Part shown: piece by piece, positions 51,451 to 62,297 of the stretch
Layout: each line of letters opens with the position of its first letter
Position numbering within the stretch: position 1 is the first letter of the stretch
The notes under the pieces: generated by a model
Told to the model about the DNA's origin: nothing
What the model saw: only the letters and a program-made list of their open reading frames with translations
Databases searched by the model: none
Assembly: GCF_000175215.2 (NCBI RefSeq)
Contig: NC_014816.1
Coordinates: forward strand, 741,001 to 805,000
Direction: 5' to 3'
DNA: 64,000 nt
Source: Asticcacaulis excentricus CB 48
Lineage (GTDB): Bacteria; Pseudomonadota; Alphaproteobacteria; Caulobacterales; Caulobacteraceae
Position numbers and translations under genes: made by a program

Positions 51451-51613
51451 ATCTACCTCCGAAGTCCCAGTTGTAATAAACGCTGACCGCGCCTTTGATT
51501 TTTTAGCGGGATTTCCACCGATGCTGTGTTGGCATGGTGTTGGCAGTCGTTTCTCTGGCAATCCCCCTAGATTGCTGACGCAGGCACAAGATACTGATTA
51601 CTTGAAAGAAAAA

Positions 51614-51689
51614 TGGTGCCGCTTAGGTGACTCGAACACCTGACCCCCTCATTACGAATGAGGTGCTCTACCGGCTGAGCTAAAGCGGC
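51614..51689 (-). tRNA. tRNA-Thr (anticodon CGT)
   Basis: Cloverleaf on the minus strand. Acceptor GCCGCTT pairs with AAGCGGC. Anticodon stem CCTCA/TGAGG with loop TTCGTAA gives anticodon CGT. The T arm has GGTGTTCGAGTCACC. Discriminator A and CCA are encoded. The 3' end faces the accessory region, the usual geometry of an integration site. Confidence 0.96.
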
Positions 51690-51789
51690 ACGTAGATGCA
51701 AGCGCATAATCGCCTGCCCCGGTTAGGAGAGCGCTGTTTACAGGTTCCCATAGCGGTTTGGCAAGGCCCCAAAGGGCTCACATCGGCAA

Positions 51790-53337
51790 TTATTTTGTGG
51801 GTTTTGTCTTGCGGGCGCGGGGTTTAGGGGCAGGAGGGGCGACTTCGGCCTCATCGAGGTCGTGTCCGGCAATGGCGGCGTCATATCCGTCCGGGCTGAG
51901 GGCCAGATTGTCGGGTAGGGGGGCGGGGCCTGACTTTTTCTGCGCCGCTTTAACGAAGGGCATAGACGGTACGTAGCGCGTCGGCATGTCGGGGACGTCT
52001 GGGAGGCCCTTTTCGGCGCGTTCATGGCGCGGGTGAGCCAAAGCCCCGGTTTCGGCATAGGTCAGGACCAGCGTTGTCCAGTCGGACGGTGTATAGGCAA
52101 AGGCCTTTCCTTCTGGGTCAAGGTCGGACCAGTCGGGCTCGGCCTTGGCAAGTGAGGCTTTGGCGACCCAGCCTCGCGCGCCATCTACGTCCTGCAAGGC
52201 CAGGGCCGCCTTGGCCATCAGGCCGCAAAGGCGGCGCGTCAGTCGCTCTTCCGTTAGTTCGTCCTCAAGCGCCGCGGTGGCGCGCTCAATATCGGCGCGC
52301 ACACCACTTAAAACGGAGCGTTCGACCTCCAGCAGACGGCTTTCGCGGTGTTGTGGGTTGCGATCGATCAGCCCTTGCAGGCGGCGGGCGCGGTCCTTTG
52401 GCGTCTCATCATTCACCAGGTCGCGATAGGCGAGCCAGATGGCCGGGTGCGGCTGAGCGGCATAGGCGGCCTCCAGCACGTCTTCCGCGCGGCCCAGCTT
52501 GTTATGCGCGGCCAGCAGCCGCGCGGCGATGACGGCACCGGGGGCGAACATGGGTTGGAGCTTGGCGGCGCGCACGGCGTAATCGAGCGCCTGTTCGCGA
52601 ATTTGTCCTTCGGCGGCGCCTTCCAGACGGGCGGCCGAAGCGGCCATCAGGGCGGCGCGCGCGCGTTCGGCAAACAGCGGCGAGACCAGCTTGCGGTTCA
52701 GCGCCCCTTCGACCAGATCGAGCGCTTCGGCCCATTCGCCGGCGGTCGAGCGGGCTTCGAACAGGGTCTTGAAGGCCCACATGGCGGGCTTGGGCTGGTT
52801 ATAGCCTTCGGCGGCCAAACGGATGGCCTCGGTGCGGTCGCCTTCGGAAATCGCGAGGGCCATAAGGCCGCGCAGGCCCGCGAGTTTCAGTTCCGGCACG
52901 CTGAGCATGGCCGTCCAGGCGGCTCGTGTGGCAACCGGGTCATGGGCGGTCTCGGCGGCCAGCGCGTTGAGGATGCGCACCAGTGCCACATTGTCATGCA
53001 AGTCCACAGCCTTGATCGCCTGACGGCGCGCTTCGGCCCCATCGCCGGACACGACGGCGATAAATCCGCGCGTGAGGGTCTCTTCGCCCTGACGGCGGCG
53101 CGCGTTGGCCCGTTGGCGTTCGGCGCGCTGTGGCGCGCGCGACATCCACAATACGAGGTTCCAGAAGCACACGGCTGCAAAGGCCAGCAGGCCGATGACG
53201 ATGACAGCAGCGGCGGCCGGGGTGTCGATCCGGTAGCCGAGCCAGATCAGGGTGGCCGTGCCGGGGTCGCCGGCGGCGGCAAAGGCCACGGCGATCAGGG
53301 TAATGATGCTGAGGAGAATCAGAAGCGTTCGGATCAC
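51790..53337 (-). CDS. hemY: HemY-type TPR protein
   Basis: 515 residues. Two N-terminal membrane helices (about 2-22 and 40-62), then a helical TPR-like body, for example LDYAVRAAKLQPMFAPGAVI and AYAAQPHPAIWLAYRDLV, and a Pro/Lys-rich C-terminus. It matches the HemY family that accompanies hemC and hemD in Proteobacteria; the role in haem synthesis is indirect. Start overlaps the mitofilin-like gene stop by four bases. Confidence 0.88.
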   Translation of the reverse strand: MIRTLLILLSIITLIAVAFAAAGDPGTATLIWLGYRIDTPAAAAVIVIGLLAFAAVCFWNLVLWMSRAPQRAERQRANARRRQGEETLTRGFIAVVSGDGAEARRQAIKAVDLHDNVALVRILNALAAETAHDPVATRAAWTAMLSVPELKLAGLRGLMALAISEGDRTEAIRLAAEGYNQPKPAMWAFKTLFEARSTAGEWAEALDLVEGALNRKLVSPLFAERARAALMAASAARLEGAAEGQIREQALDYAVRAAKLQPMFAPGAVIAARLLAAHNKLGRAEDVLEAAYAAQPHPAIWLAYRDLVNDETPKDRARRLQGLIDRNPQHRESRLLEVERSVLSGVRADIERATAALEDELTEERLTRRLCGLMAKAALALQDVDGARGWVAKASLAKAEPDWSDLDPEGKAFAYTPSDWTTLVLTYAETGALAHPRHERAEKGLPDVPDMPTRYVPSMPFVKAAQKKSGPAPLPDNLALSPDGYDAAIAGHDLDEAEVAPPAPKPRARKTKPTK

Positions 53338-54308
53338 AGGCCATTCTCCGGCTGAGGCGCCATACCGGCCCCAATGTCCGCCGTGGCGTCGGCGCCATTG
53401 GCCGTGCTGTAATTGGCCTGACTGAGGCGGCTCAAGGCCTCGACCGTGATCCGGCGTGTGGTGGTATCAACCAGCACGCGGTTGCGCGCATCGGTCATCC
53501 ACGGCTTGAGGGCGGCTTGCGAGGCGGGGGGCAGGGTGGAGAGGACCGTCAGCGCCCCGTTGAGGTCGCCCTGATCCAGACGGCCCTGCGCCTGAAGCAG
53601 CAGGGCATCCGGGCCGCGCGCCGCGCCATCGATGCGGCGTATACTGATCAGGCCGCTGAGTGCATTTGTCAGGCGGGTCAGGAAGCTGTCGTCCGTCTTG
53701 GCGCTGGCGGCGGTGCGGGCTTTAGCGGCGTAAGCCGGGAAGCTGAGCGCCAACGCGATTTCGCTGGGCACGCCCTTTTGCGCCAGAGGCCGCAGCGGCG
53801 CGACCATCACCGTGTCGGTCAGGCTCTTCTCAACGTCGGCCAGTTCGGACAGAAAGGGCTGTGACCCCTTAGCCGCCTGTTGCAGGCCCGAGGCAGAGGT
53901 AGCCGCAGCGGCGGCCTGAATCAGCAGGCGCTGATTGGCCTCAAGGCGATCGAGGCGCTCGGACAGGCGGTTGAGGGCCGTCGGGTCGGCATAGGTGGGC
54001 GCTTGCGGGGCTTCGACGGAGGCCTGCGCCTGACGTACACGCAGGGCGTTTAGTTCGGCGGTCAGGCGGGCGATTTCGGAGTCTTTTTCGCTGTCCTTGG
54101 CCACCGCCGCCGCATCGAAATAGTCAGCCACGGTCTTTTGCGGGGCGCTCAGGTGCTCCTTATAAACCGCAAAGCCCAACACTCCCAGTGCCAGCAGCAC
54201 AAAGACGATGGGAAAGGCGAAGGCAATGATCAGCGGGCCGCGCCCCCAACGGGTCTTTTCCGGCTCCGCCGCAGCGGGGATCGGGTTCGGGGCGAAGTCG
54301 TCGGTCAT
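53334..54308 (-). CDS. Mitofilin-like (COG4223) inner-membrane protein
   Basis: 324 residues from MTDDFAPNPIPAAAEPEKTR. Pro/Ala-rich cytoplasmic start, one membrane helix (about 27-49), a coiled coil (about 60-130) containing IARLTAELNALRV and LNRLSERLDRLEANQ, and a C-terminal helical domain rich in Ala. Homologues in alphaproteobacteria are mitofilin/Mic60-like and lie in this hem locus. Probably shapes or organises the inner membrane. Sixteen bases after hemD. Confidence 0.85.
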   Translation of the reverse strand: MTDDFAPNPIPAAAEPEKTRWGRGPLIIAFAFPIVFVLLALGVLGFAVYKEHLSAPQKTVADYFDAAAVAKDSEKDSEIARLTAELNALRVRQAQASVEAPQAPTYADPTALNRLSERLDRLEANQRLLIQAAAAATSASGLQQAAKGSQPFLSELADVEKSLTDTVMVAPLRPLAQKGVPSEIALALSFPAYAAKARTAASAKTDDSFLTRLTNALSGLISIRRIDGAARGPDALLLQAQGRLDQGDLNGALTVLSTLPPASQAALKPWMTDARNRVLVDTTTRRITVEALSRLSQANYSTANGADATADIGAGMAPQPENGL

Positions 54309-54324
54309 GGCGGTCCGTGGGGTT

Positions 54325-55008
54325 TTAGAGCCTGGCGAACAGGGCCTCTTCATCCGGAGAGGCCACTACCTCTATGTTTAGGCCCGCAGAGGGTAAATTT
54401 CCAGTGAAATTGAGGTGTTCGCGCAACCGTTGGGCGGTGGCCTCAGAGATGCAGAGGACGCGCGCTGACATACCCGCCAGATAGGGCGCGCAGGCCTGCG
54501 CGCCGCGCGGCGAATATAGCAGGATATGGGTAATAGCCGCCCTCTGCGCTCGGGCGTCGCGGGCGTCGCGCTCCACGGTGCGATAAAAGAGGACCGGATG
54601 CAGGTCGAAACCCGATAGTGCCATACTCAGGTCGCGCGCCGGGGTTTCGGGCTGCGGGTAGAGGAGTGGGCCTTGCGGGGCCTCGGACTTCAGCAGTCGG
54701 ATCAGGTCTTCGACATCGCCACCGGCACTATGCACGGTGACGAACCCAGCCTCACGCGCTTCGCGGGCGGTGGCGTCGCCGACAGTCCACACCGTCTGAT
54801 GCCGCGTTGCGTACTGGCGCGTAAAGGCTTTCAGGCCATTGATCGAGGTGGCGACGATATGGGGAAAACGCGCCACATCGATGTCAGGGCTGCAGTATTC
54901 CACTTCGAGTAGCGGGTCATTAACCACATCAAAGCCCCGCGCCCGCAGCGCCTGCGCCGTGACGCTGGCCTGCGGCTCCGTTCGGGTAATCCATATCAAT
55001 TTGCTCAC
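54325..55008 (-). CDS. hemD: Uroporphyrinogen-III synthase
   Basis: 227 residues from GTG (complement 55006-55008), with GAGG five bases upstream. Cyclises and inverts ring D of hydroxymethylbilane. The poorly conserved family shows IWITRTEPQASVTAQALRAR at the N-terminus, ATSINGLKAF, VGDATAREAREAGF and ITHILLYSPRGAQA with LCISEATAQRL near the end. Context (hemC upstream, mitofilin-like and hemY downstream) supports the call. 108 nt downstream of hemC. Confidence 0.9.
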   Translation of the reverse strand: MSKLIWITRTEPQASVTAQALRARGFDVVNDPLLEVEYCSPDIDVARFPHIVATSINGLKAFTRQYATRHQTVWTVGDATAREAREAGFVTVHSAGGDVEDLIRLLKSEAPQGPLLYPQPETPARDLSMALSGFDLHPVLFYRTVERDARDARAQRAAITHILLYSPRGAQACAPYLAGMSARVLCISEATAQRLREHLNFTGNLPSAGLNIEVVASPDEEALFARL

Positions 55009-55116
55009 GGCTACCTCACTGCGTTCGGCCTCCACGGGGGCGGCGAAGGGGCGCCGGCGCCCGGTCGGGCGCTTTTTATGACCGTGCCTTTTTACTAACC
55101 GCGGAATGCTAAAAAA

Positions 55117-56061
55117 TTAGCCTGTGTATTGGATCAAGCGGTCGCCAGCCTCATCACGGATGGATTGCCCCAGACCTAGGCCCAGGGCATGGGCCGTTTC
55201 CAATGTAGGGGCGATGATCGTTTCGCGCCTTTGCCAGCGCGTGCGGCCATCGGCGGTCAGGGCCTCAACAAACAGGGTGAGGGCGTCGCCTTCTATCTTC
55301 GCGTAGGCCCCAACGGCCGTGCGGCATGAGGCTTCGAGCGCCACCAGTGCGCCGCGTTCGGCCGAAATTTGCAGGTGGGTTTCGACATGGTGCAGCCGCT
55401 TGATCCACTCCTGATCGAGGTCGTTGGTGCGGCATTGAATGGCCAGCGCGCCCTGACCGGGGGCGCAGGGGAAGAGGTCGGGGTCGATATAGGACTTGAT
55501 ATGCGCCTCAAGCCCCATGCGTTTCAGGCCCGCCGCCGCCAGCAGCATGGCGTCGCAATGCCCGGCCTCCAGCTTCGACAGGCGCGTATCGACATTACCG
55601 CGCAGCATAACGACCTCAAGGTCCGGCCGCACAGCCAGGGCTTGCGCCTGACGCCGCAGCGAGGCGGTGCCGAGCTTAGCGCCTTGCGGCAGGTCTTCGA
55701 GGCTGCGGTATTTGAGGGAAACGAAGGCATCGCGCGGGTCTTCGCGGACCGGAAAAGCGCACAGGCTAAGGCCGGGAATATCTTCGGCGGGCATGTCCTT
55801 CAGCGAATGGACGGCGACATCGACCTCACCGCTCAGAAGCGCGTCCTCGATCTCCTTGGTGAACAACTGCTTGCCGCCGGCTTCGATCAGGCGGCGATCC
55901 TGAATGCGGTCGCCCTGCGTGGTGATGATGACTAGCGGCGCAACTTCGTGCGACAGGGCTGGGTCGTGACCGAGCGCGGTGACGATCTGACGCTGAACCC
56001 AGCCGCATTGTGTGGTGGCAAGCCGCGAACCGCGCGTACCGATTTTCAGAAGTGGGGTCAT
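55117..56061 (-). CDS. hemC: Hydroxymethylbilane synthase (porphobilinogen deaminase)
   Basis: 314 residues. Polymerises four porphobilinogens. KIGTRGSRLATTQ starts the protein, VAVHSLKDMPAEDIPGL has the catalytic Asp region, LGTASLRRQAQ binds the cofactor, and LEASCRTAVGAYA carries the Cys (about residue 243) that anchors the dipyrromethane cofactor. Length is normal. Transcribed away from tsaD. Confidence 0.97.
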   Translation of the reverse strand: MTPLLKIGTRGSRLATTQCGWVQRQIVTALGHDPALSHEVAPLVIITTQGDRIQDRRLIEAGGKQLFTKEIEDALLSGEVDVAVHSLKDMPAEDIPGLSLCAFPVREDPRDAFVSLKYRSLEDLPQGAKLGTASLRRQAQALAVRPDLEVVMLRGNVDTRLSKLEAGHCDAMLLAAAGLKRMGLEAHIKSYIDPDLFPCAPGQGALAIQCRTNDLDQEWIKRLHHVETHLQISAERGALVALEASCRTAVGAYAKIEGDALTLFVEALTADGRTRWQRRETIIAPTLETAHALGLGLGQSIRDEAGDRLIQYTG

Positions 56062-56236
56062 TATCTTTCCGAATATCCCATCTGCCTTGAGGGAGAGGGG
56101 GCTAAGACAGAGCGTAGTCTATGTTTGCTTCTTCCTAAAATTTCGCCCTGCGGCTTGCAAGCCCCTTGACCTGCGGCCATTTGGCCTTTTCAGGTAACGC
56201 CTCTCTCCGCAAGGCTGCGGGGGATAAGGATTGGTA

Positions 56237-57382
56237 ATGTCTCTTTGCGTTCTGGGTGTCGAATCGAGCTGTGACGAAACCGCTGTCGCCGTGGTGCGAC
56301 GCGGTGATGACGGCGCGATTGAAGTCCTGTCTTCGGTCATCCATTCTCAAGTGGTCAAGCACGCCGTCTATGGCGGGGTTGTGCCGGAAATCGCGGCGCG
56401 CAGCCACGTCGAAACCATCGACGATCTGGCGCGTCTGGCGCTTTCGCAGGCCGCCGAACAGGGCGTTGGGGTGGACGATATCGACGCGGTGGCCGCTACC
56501 GCTGGACCGGGCCTGATCGGCGGGGTGATGGTGGGCTTAAGCTTCGCCAAGGGCTTTGCCCTGTCGCGCGGTCTGCCGCTGATCGGGGTCAATCACCTCG
56601 AAGGTCACGCCCTGTCCGTGCGCCTGACGCACACTGTGCCGTTTCCCTTCCTCCTGCTGCTGGTCTCCGGTGGCCATTGTCAGTTGCTGCACGTGCGCGG
56701 TGTCGGTGATTATGAGCGTCTGGGCACCACGATTGACGATGCCGCGGGTGAGGCCTTCGACAAGATCGCCAAGACTTTGGGGCTGGGCTATCCCGGCGGC
56801 CCGGCGCTGGAGGCTGAGGCGGCGAAGGGCGATGCCACGCGCTTTACCCTGCCACGCGCGCTTTTGGGGCGTAAAGACTGCGATTTTTCCTATTCGGGCC
56901 TGAAAACCGCCGCCGCCAAGATCGCCATGGAGCAGGTGAAGACACCGCAAGACCGCGCGGATCTGTGTGCCTCGGTGCAGGCGGCGATTGCGCGGCAACT
57001 GGTCGAACGTTCGGCTCGCGCCATGCGCGCTTTCAAGGCTGAAAACGCTGCCAGAACGGAAGTAACCCGCCCGGCCTTTGTCGTGGCGGGTGGCGTGGCG
57101 GCCAATAAGACCGTGCGGGCTGAGTTGTCGGCATTGTCCGAAAAAGAGGGGTTTGACTTTGTCGCCCCGCCTCTGGCCTACTGTACCGACAATGCGGCCA
57201 TGATTGCGCTGGCCGGGCTGGAACGCTTTGCGCTGATGCAGGCGGCGGCCGATTATGATGGGGACAAACAGGTGCAAGACGGACTGTCGGCGCTGGCGCG
57301 GCCACGCTGGCCCCTTGACGAGCGCCGTGCGCTCAGTGCACCCATACATAAATATTCGGGACGCAAGGGAGCTAAGGCTTGA
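56237..57382 (+). CDS. tsaD: tRNA N6-threonylcarbamoyladenosine synthase subunit TsaD
   Basis: 381 residues from MSLCVLGVESSCDETAVAVV. Makes t6A37 in tRNAs reading ANN codons, with TsaB, TsaC and TsaE. The metal-binding histidines are in VNHLEGHALS, with MVGLSFAKGFALSRGLPLIG just before. GGVVPEIAARSHVE near residue 40 and LVSGGHCQLLHV are family motifs. A further upstream TTG at 56231 is in frame but AAGGA favours ATG 56237. The gpsA start overlaps its stop. Confidence 0.97.
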   Translation: MSLCVLGVESSCDETAVAVVRRGDDGAIEVLSSVIHSQVVKHAVYGGVVPEIAARSHVETIDDLARLALSQAAEQGVGVDDIDAVAATAGPGLIGGVMVGLSFAKGFALSRGLPLIGVNHLEGHALSVRLTHTVPFPFLLLLVSGGHCQLLHVRGVGDYERLGTTIDDAAGEAFDKIAKTLGLGYPGGPALEAEAAKGDATRFTLPRALLGRKDCDFSYSGLKTAAAKIAMEQVKTPQDRADLCASVQAAIARQLVERSARAMRAFKAENAARTEVTRPAFVVAGGVAANKTVRAELSALSEKEGFDFVAPPLAYCTDNAAMIALAGLERFALMQAAADYDGDKQVQDGLSALARPRWPLDERRALSAPIHKYSGRKGAKA

Positions 57383-58395
57383 CCCAATTCGTGCACGCCA
57401 AAGCCTTTGACAAGGTCGGTATCATCGGGGCAGGGGCATGGGGTACGGCGCTGGCGCAGGTCGCCGCGCGGGCCGGGCGCGAGGTGTTGATCCAGTGCCG
57501 TGAGCCGGAAGTGGCCGATTCGATCAATGCTCAGCACCTCAATCACCTCTATCTGCCGGGCCGTGAGCTGCTGGCGCAGGTGAAGGCGACCGCCGATCTG
57601 GCCGATCTGGGGGACTGTGACCTTATTCTGGCCGTTCCGCCGGCGCAGCATATGCGCGCCTCACTGAAGGCCTTTGCGCCGCATGTGCGCGACGGCCTGC
57701 CCATCGTCCTTTGCGCCAAGGGGGTTGAACGCGGCACGGACTGCCTGATGAATGAGGTCCTCACCGAGACCCTTCCGCAGGCGCGCGCCGCGGTCCTGTC
57801 GGGCCCGTCCTTCGCCGCCGAGGTGGCGCGCGGTTTGCCCACCGCCGTGACGCTGGCGTGCAAGGACGCGGCGCTGGGAGCGCAGATTTCGACGACTTTG
57901 GCGACGCAGACCTTCCGCCCCTATCTGATCGACGACATGATCGGGGCTGAGGCGGGCGGGGCTCTGAAAAACGTGCTGGCCATTGCCTGTGGTATTTCCG
58001 AAGGCAAGGGGCTGGGGCGCTCGGCGCACGCCGCCCTGATCACGCGCGGTTTTGCAGAAATGACGCGTCTGGCCGTGGCGCTGGGCGCGAAGGCCGAGAC
58101 GCTGAGTGGCCTGTGCGGTATGGGTGATCTGGTCCTGTCGTGCTCCTCGCCGCAATCGCGCAATATGAGCGTCGGCCTGGCGCTTGGGGGCGGACAAACG
58201 CTGGCTCAGGCGCTTGAAGGTAAGATTTCGGTCGCCGAAGGGGTCGAATCGGCCCCGGCCGTCAAGCATCTGGGCGAAAAACTGGGTGTCGATCTGCCGA
58301 TTTGCAACATGGTGGCGACCATCCTGTCGGGTGAAGCCAGCGTAGATAAGGCCATCGGCGATCTGATGTCGCGCCCGCTGAAGACGGAACGGTGA
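57379..58395 (+). CDS. gpsA: Glycerol-3-phosphate dehydrogenase (NAD(P)+)
   Basis: 338 residues. Reduces dihydroxyacetone phosphate to sn-glycerol 3-phosphate for phospholipids. The nucleotide-binding GIIGAGAWGTALAQVAARAG is at about 14-33, PAQHMR and LCAKGVERGT follow, and the catalytic Lys is in EAGGALKNVLAIACG. The start is TTG overlapping the tsaD stop (TTGA). A GTG at 57391 is an alternative. Confidence 0.96.
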   Translation: MTQFVHAKAFDKVGIIGAGAWGTALAQVAARAGREVLIQCREPEVADSINAQHLNHLYLPGRELLAQVKATADLADLGDCDLILAVPPAQHMRASLKAFAPHVRDGLPIVLCAKGVERGTDCLMNEVLTETLPQARAAVLSGPSFAAEVARGLPTAVTLACKDAALGAQISTTLATQTFRPYLIDDMIGAEAGGALKNVLAIACGISEGKGLGRSAHAALITRGFAEMTRLAVALGAKAETLSGLCGMGDLVLSCSSPQSRNMSVGLALGGGQTLAQALEGKISVAEGVESAPAVKHLGEKLGVDLPICNMVATILSGEASVDKAIGDLMSRPLKTER

Positions 58396-58727
58396 GACCG
58401 CTTCCCGGCACCATCATCTGTACCTGGGCTGAGCTTCAGGTAACCGGCACCGTCCTCTATCGTCAGGACGGGTTTGAGGGGTTCGTGATCCTCGATGACT
58501 ATGTGCCGCGCGGCTATGTCGATGCCTGTCCGCACAACGGGATGCCTCTGGGGGGCGATCAGGAGGAAAGCGATTATCAGACGCGCGAGCAGGATGTGAT
58601 CCTCTGCCGCTGGCACGGCGCGTCGTTTTTAAAAGACAGCGGCCTGTGCATCGGCGGTCCTTGCGCCGGAGAGCATCTTGCGTCGTGGCCGGTCGAACGC
58701 CGGGGCGATGAGGTGGTGACGGTTTAA
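58392..58727 (+). CDS. Rieske [2Fe-2S] ferredoxin-type protein
   Basis: 111 residues. The Rieske ligands are visible as CPHNGMPLG (Cys and His) and CRWHGASFLKDSG (Cys and His). No oxygenase catalytic domain is attached, so it is either an electron carrier for an oxygenase or the small subunit of a reductase. Starts with GTG overlapping the gpsA stop (GTGA). Ends in a four-base overlap with the convergent creatininase-family gene. Confidence 0.88.
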   Translation: MRPLPGTIICTWAELQVTGTVLYRQDGFEGFVILDDYVPRGYVDACPHNGMPLGGDQEESDYQTREQDVILCRWHGASFLKDSGLCIGGPCAGEHLASWPVERRGDEVVTV

Positions 58728-59494
58728 GGCCGTTCCTCAGCCTCGAATTTCGCAATATCTTTCAGAAGGGCCGGAACCGCCGCCTCCAGAATTTGCTGCC
58801 CCAGCGCTCGCGTGGCCAGTGATGAGTCTGCGCCAATGCGGCCGTCAGGGAAGCGCGCGCGGTAATCGAGCGCGTCGCGGATCGGGCCGGTGGGCGCAAT
58901 CGGCGGGTCCATCGTCAGGTCGCGCACGGCATCCGGATAGGCGGCCCAGGTTAGGGCGATTTCCGACGGCGTGGCGTGGCTGCCGTGGCCCTTGGGGAAG
59001 AGGCGGGCGCACAAAGGCGAGATACCCGGCAAATCCCACCAGTTGGACAGTTTCAGTGCGAAGGGACAGCGCGTGCCTTTCCATGACCATTGGCTATAGA
59101 TTTCCGAAAAGGCCGCTTCGATCGAGGCGACATTGCCGCCGTGGCCATTGAGGAAATAGATGCGCTCAAAGCCATGCCGCGCCAGCGACTTCACCCAGTC
59201 TTCGATCGCCGCCATAAAGGTCGAAGGGCGTAAGGAAATGGTTCCCGCAAAGCCTAGATGGTGCTGCGCCATGCCGATATTGAAGGTCGGCGCGACGAGA
59301 ATATCGCCTTGCTTTTCTGCGGCATGGGCGATGATTTCCGGGCACAGCCAGTCGGTCCCTAAAAGCCCCATCGGGCCGTGCTGTTCATTGGAACCGATAG
59401 GAATGATCACCGTTTTTGAGGTCTTCAGACGGGCTTCGATTTCCGGCCACGTGGAAAAGGCGAGGTGCACAGCTAGTCCTTCAAAAATGGTCAC
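58724..59494 (-). CDS. Creatininase-family amidohydrolase
   Basis: 256 residues. Metal-binding motifs of the creatininase/MftE superfamily: PIGSNEQHGPMGLLGTDW (Glu, His, Asp), FLNGHGGNVAS, and SHATPSEIALTW with a late Glu. Members hydrolyse cyclic amides or trim peptides. The substrate is unknown and no mycofactocin genes are nearby. Divergent from acs. Confidence 0.88.
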   Translation of the reverse strand: MTIFEGLAVHLAFSTWPEIEARLKTSKTVIIPIGSNEQHGPMGLLGTDWLCPEIIAHAAEKQGDILVAPTFNIGMAQHHLGFAGTISLRPSTFMAAIEDWVKSLARHGFERIYFLNGHGGNVASIEAAFSEIYSQWSWKGTRCPFALKLSNWWDLPGISPLCARLFPKGHGSHATPSEIALTWAAYPDAVRDLTMDPPIAPTGPIRDALDYRARFPDGRIGADSSLATRALGQQILEAAVPALLKDIAKFEAEERP

Positions 59495-59636
59495 AAAAAT
59501 GCTCCACAGTGCATAACCAATATACGACCTATTGCCAAGTTTCCCCGCTGTGCAAATTGTGGTTGGCTAGCTCGACAGGGCCGTGGATCAGTCTTATTTC
59601 TACGGCAAGATAAGCAAGAATATGTGTGAGGACGCC

Positions 59637-61583
<1,947 letters not shown>

Positions 61584-61597
61584 GCCTTTCACAAATA

Positions 61598-61629
61598 AAC
61601 CACCTCCTCTGATGTCAGAGGAGGTGGTT
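61598..61629. terminator. Bidirectional terminator between acs and the hemerythrin gene
   Basis: AACCACCTCCTCTGA and TCAGAGGAGGTGGTT form a perfect 15-bp stem with a two-base loop followed by T. An A-rich upstream side serves the convergent hemerythrin gene. Confidence 0.9.
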
Positions 61630-61652
61630 TTGTATGATGGAAAGTTGGACCT

Positions 61653-62102
61653 TTACGCTCCCGCCATCATCTCCTTTTTCAGCGCGCCCATCTCCTTTGC
61701 CAGCTTGCGGGCCTGATCGGCACTGAGATAGGTCTTGGCCTTTTCGAAGATTTCGCCCTCTTCCTCTTCGACGTGGTGCATGACGGCGTGTTTCAGTTCA
61801 CCAAAATGCAGCAGCCACTGATCGCTGTCAGCCGACAGGCCGGACACCTTCTGAAGGAAGGCTTCGATCTCATCATGCTCCTCATTGGCATGTTCCATCT
61901 TGTGCTCGACGGCCTTTGAGCGCGTGGCGTCTAGTACGGCCTTATAGAAGGTCTCTTCCTCGCTCTTGGCGTGGATTGTCAGCTCGTTTTTGATCTCGTT
62001 GAATAGGCGCAGACGCGTCGCGCCATCTGCGGCGATGACCACCTGCTCCATCAGGTCCTCGACCTTGCGGTGGTCTTTTTTGATGTAATTATAGATATCC
62101 AT
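61653..62102 (-). CDS. Hemerythrin HHE-domain protein
   Basis: 149 residues forming a four-helix bundle. His/Glu iron ligands are in KDHRKVEDLMEQV, HAKSEEETFYKAV, MEHANEEHDEIEAFL and LKHAVMHHVEEEEGEIF. Binds oxygen or nitric oxide, or buffers iron; exact role unknown. Single gene. Confidence 0.92.
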   Translation of the reverse strand: MDIYNYIKKDHRKVEDLMEQVVIAADGATRLRLFNEIKNELTIHAKSEEETFYKAVLDATRSKAVEHKMEHANEEHDEIEAFLQKVSGLSADSDQWLLHFGELKHAVMHHVEEEEGEIFEKAKTYLSADQARKLAKEMGALKKEMMAGA

Positions 62103-62297
62103 TCCTCGGGCTCCAGTCTTATTTCAGGTTGAAGCCTGAGCATGCACCCGCCTTGCGTAAGAGCGATATGGCACACCTCTGACAGGGTGTAAGCCGGGGG
62201 TAAGTCTCGTCGCAGTTGGCGGTGTCATCGTGCCGACCAATTTGACATCAGACGGCCCGGCCTGTACCAAAAATAGCAATTGTTTAGGGGGGATACC

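Noticed and set aside
55057..55077. Stem GCGCCC/GGGCGC followed by TTTTT on the plus strand
   Set aside because: It looks like a terminator but points the wrong way for hemC and hemD, and no plus-strand gene precedes it.
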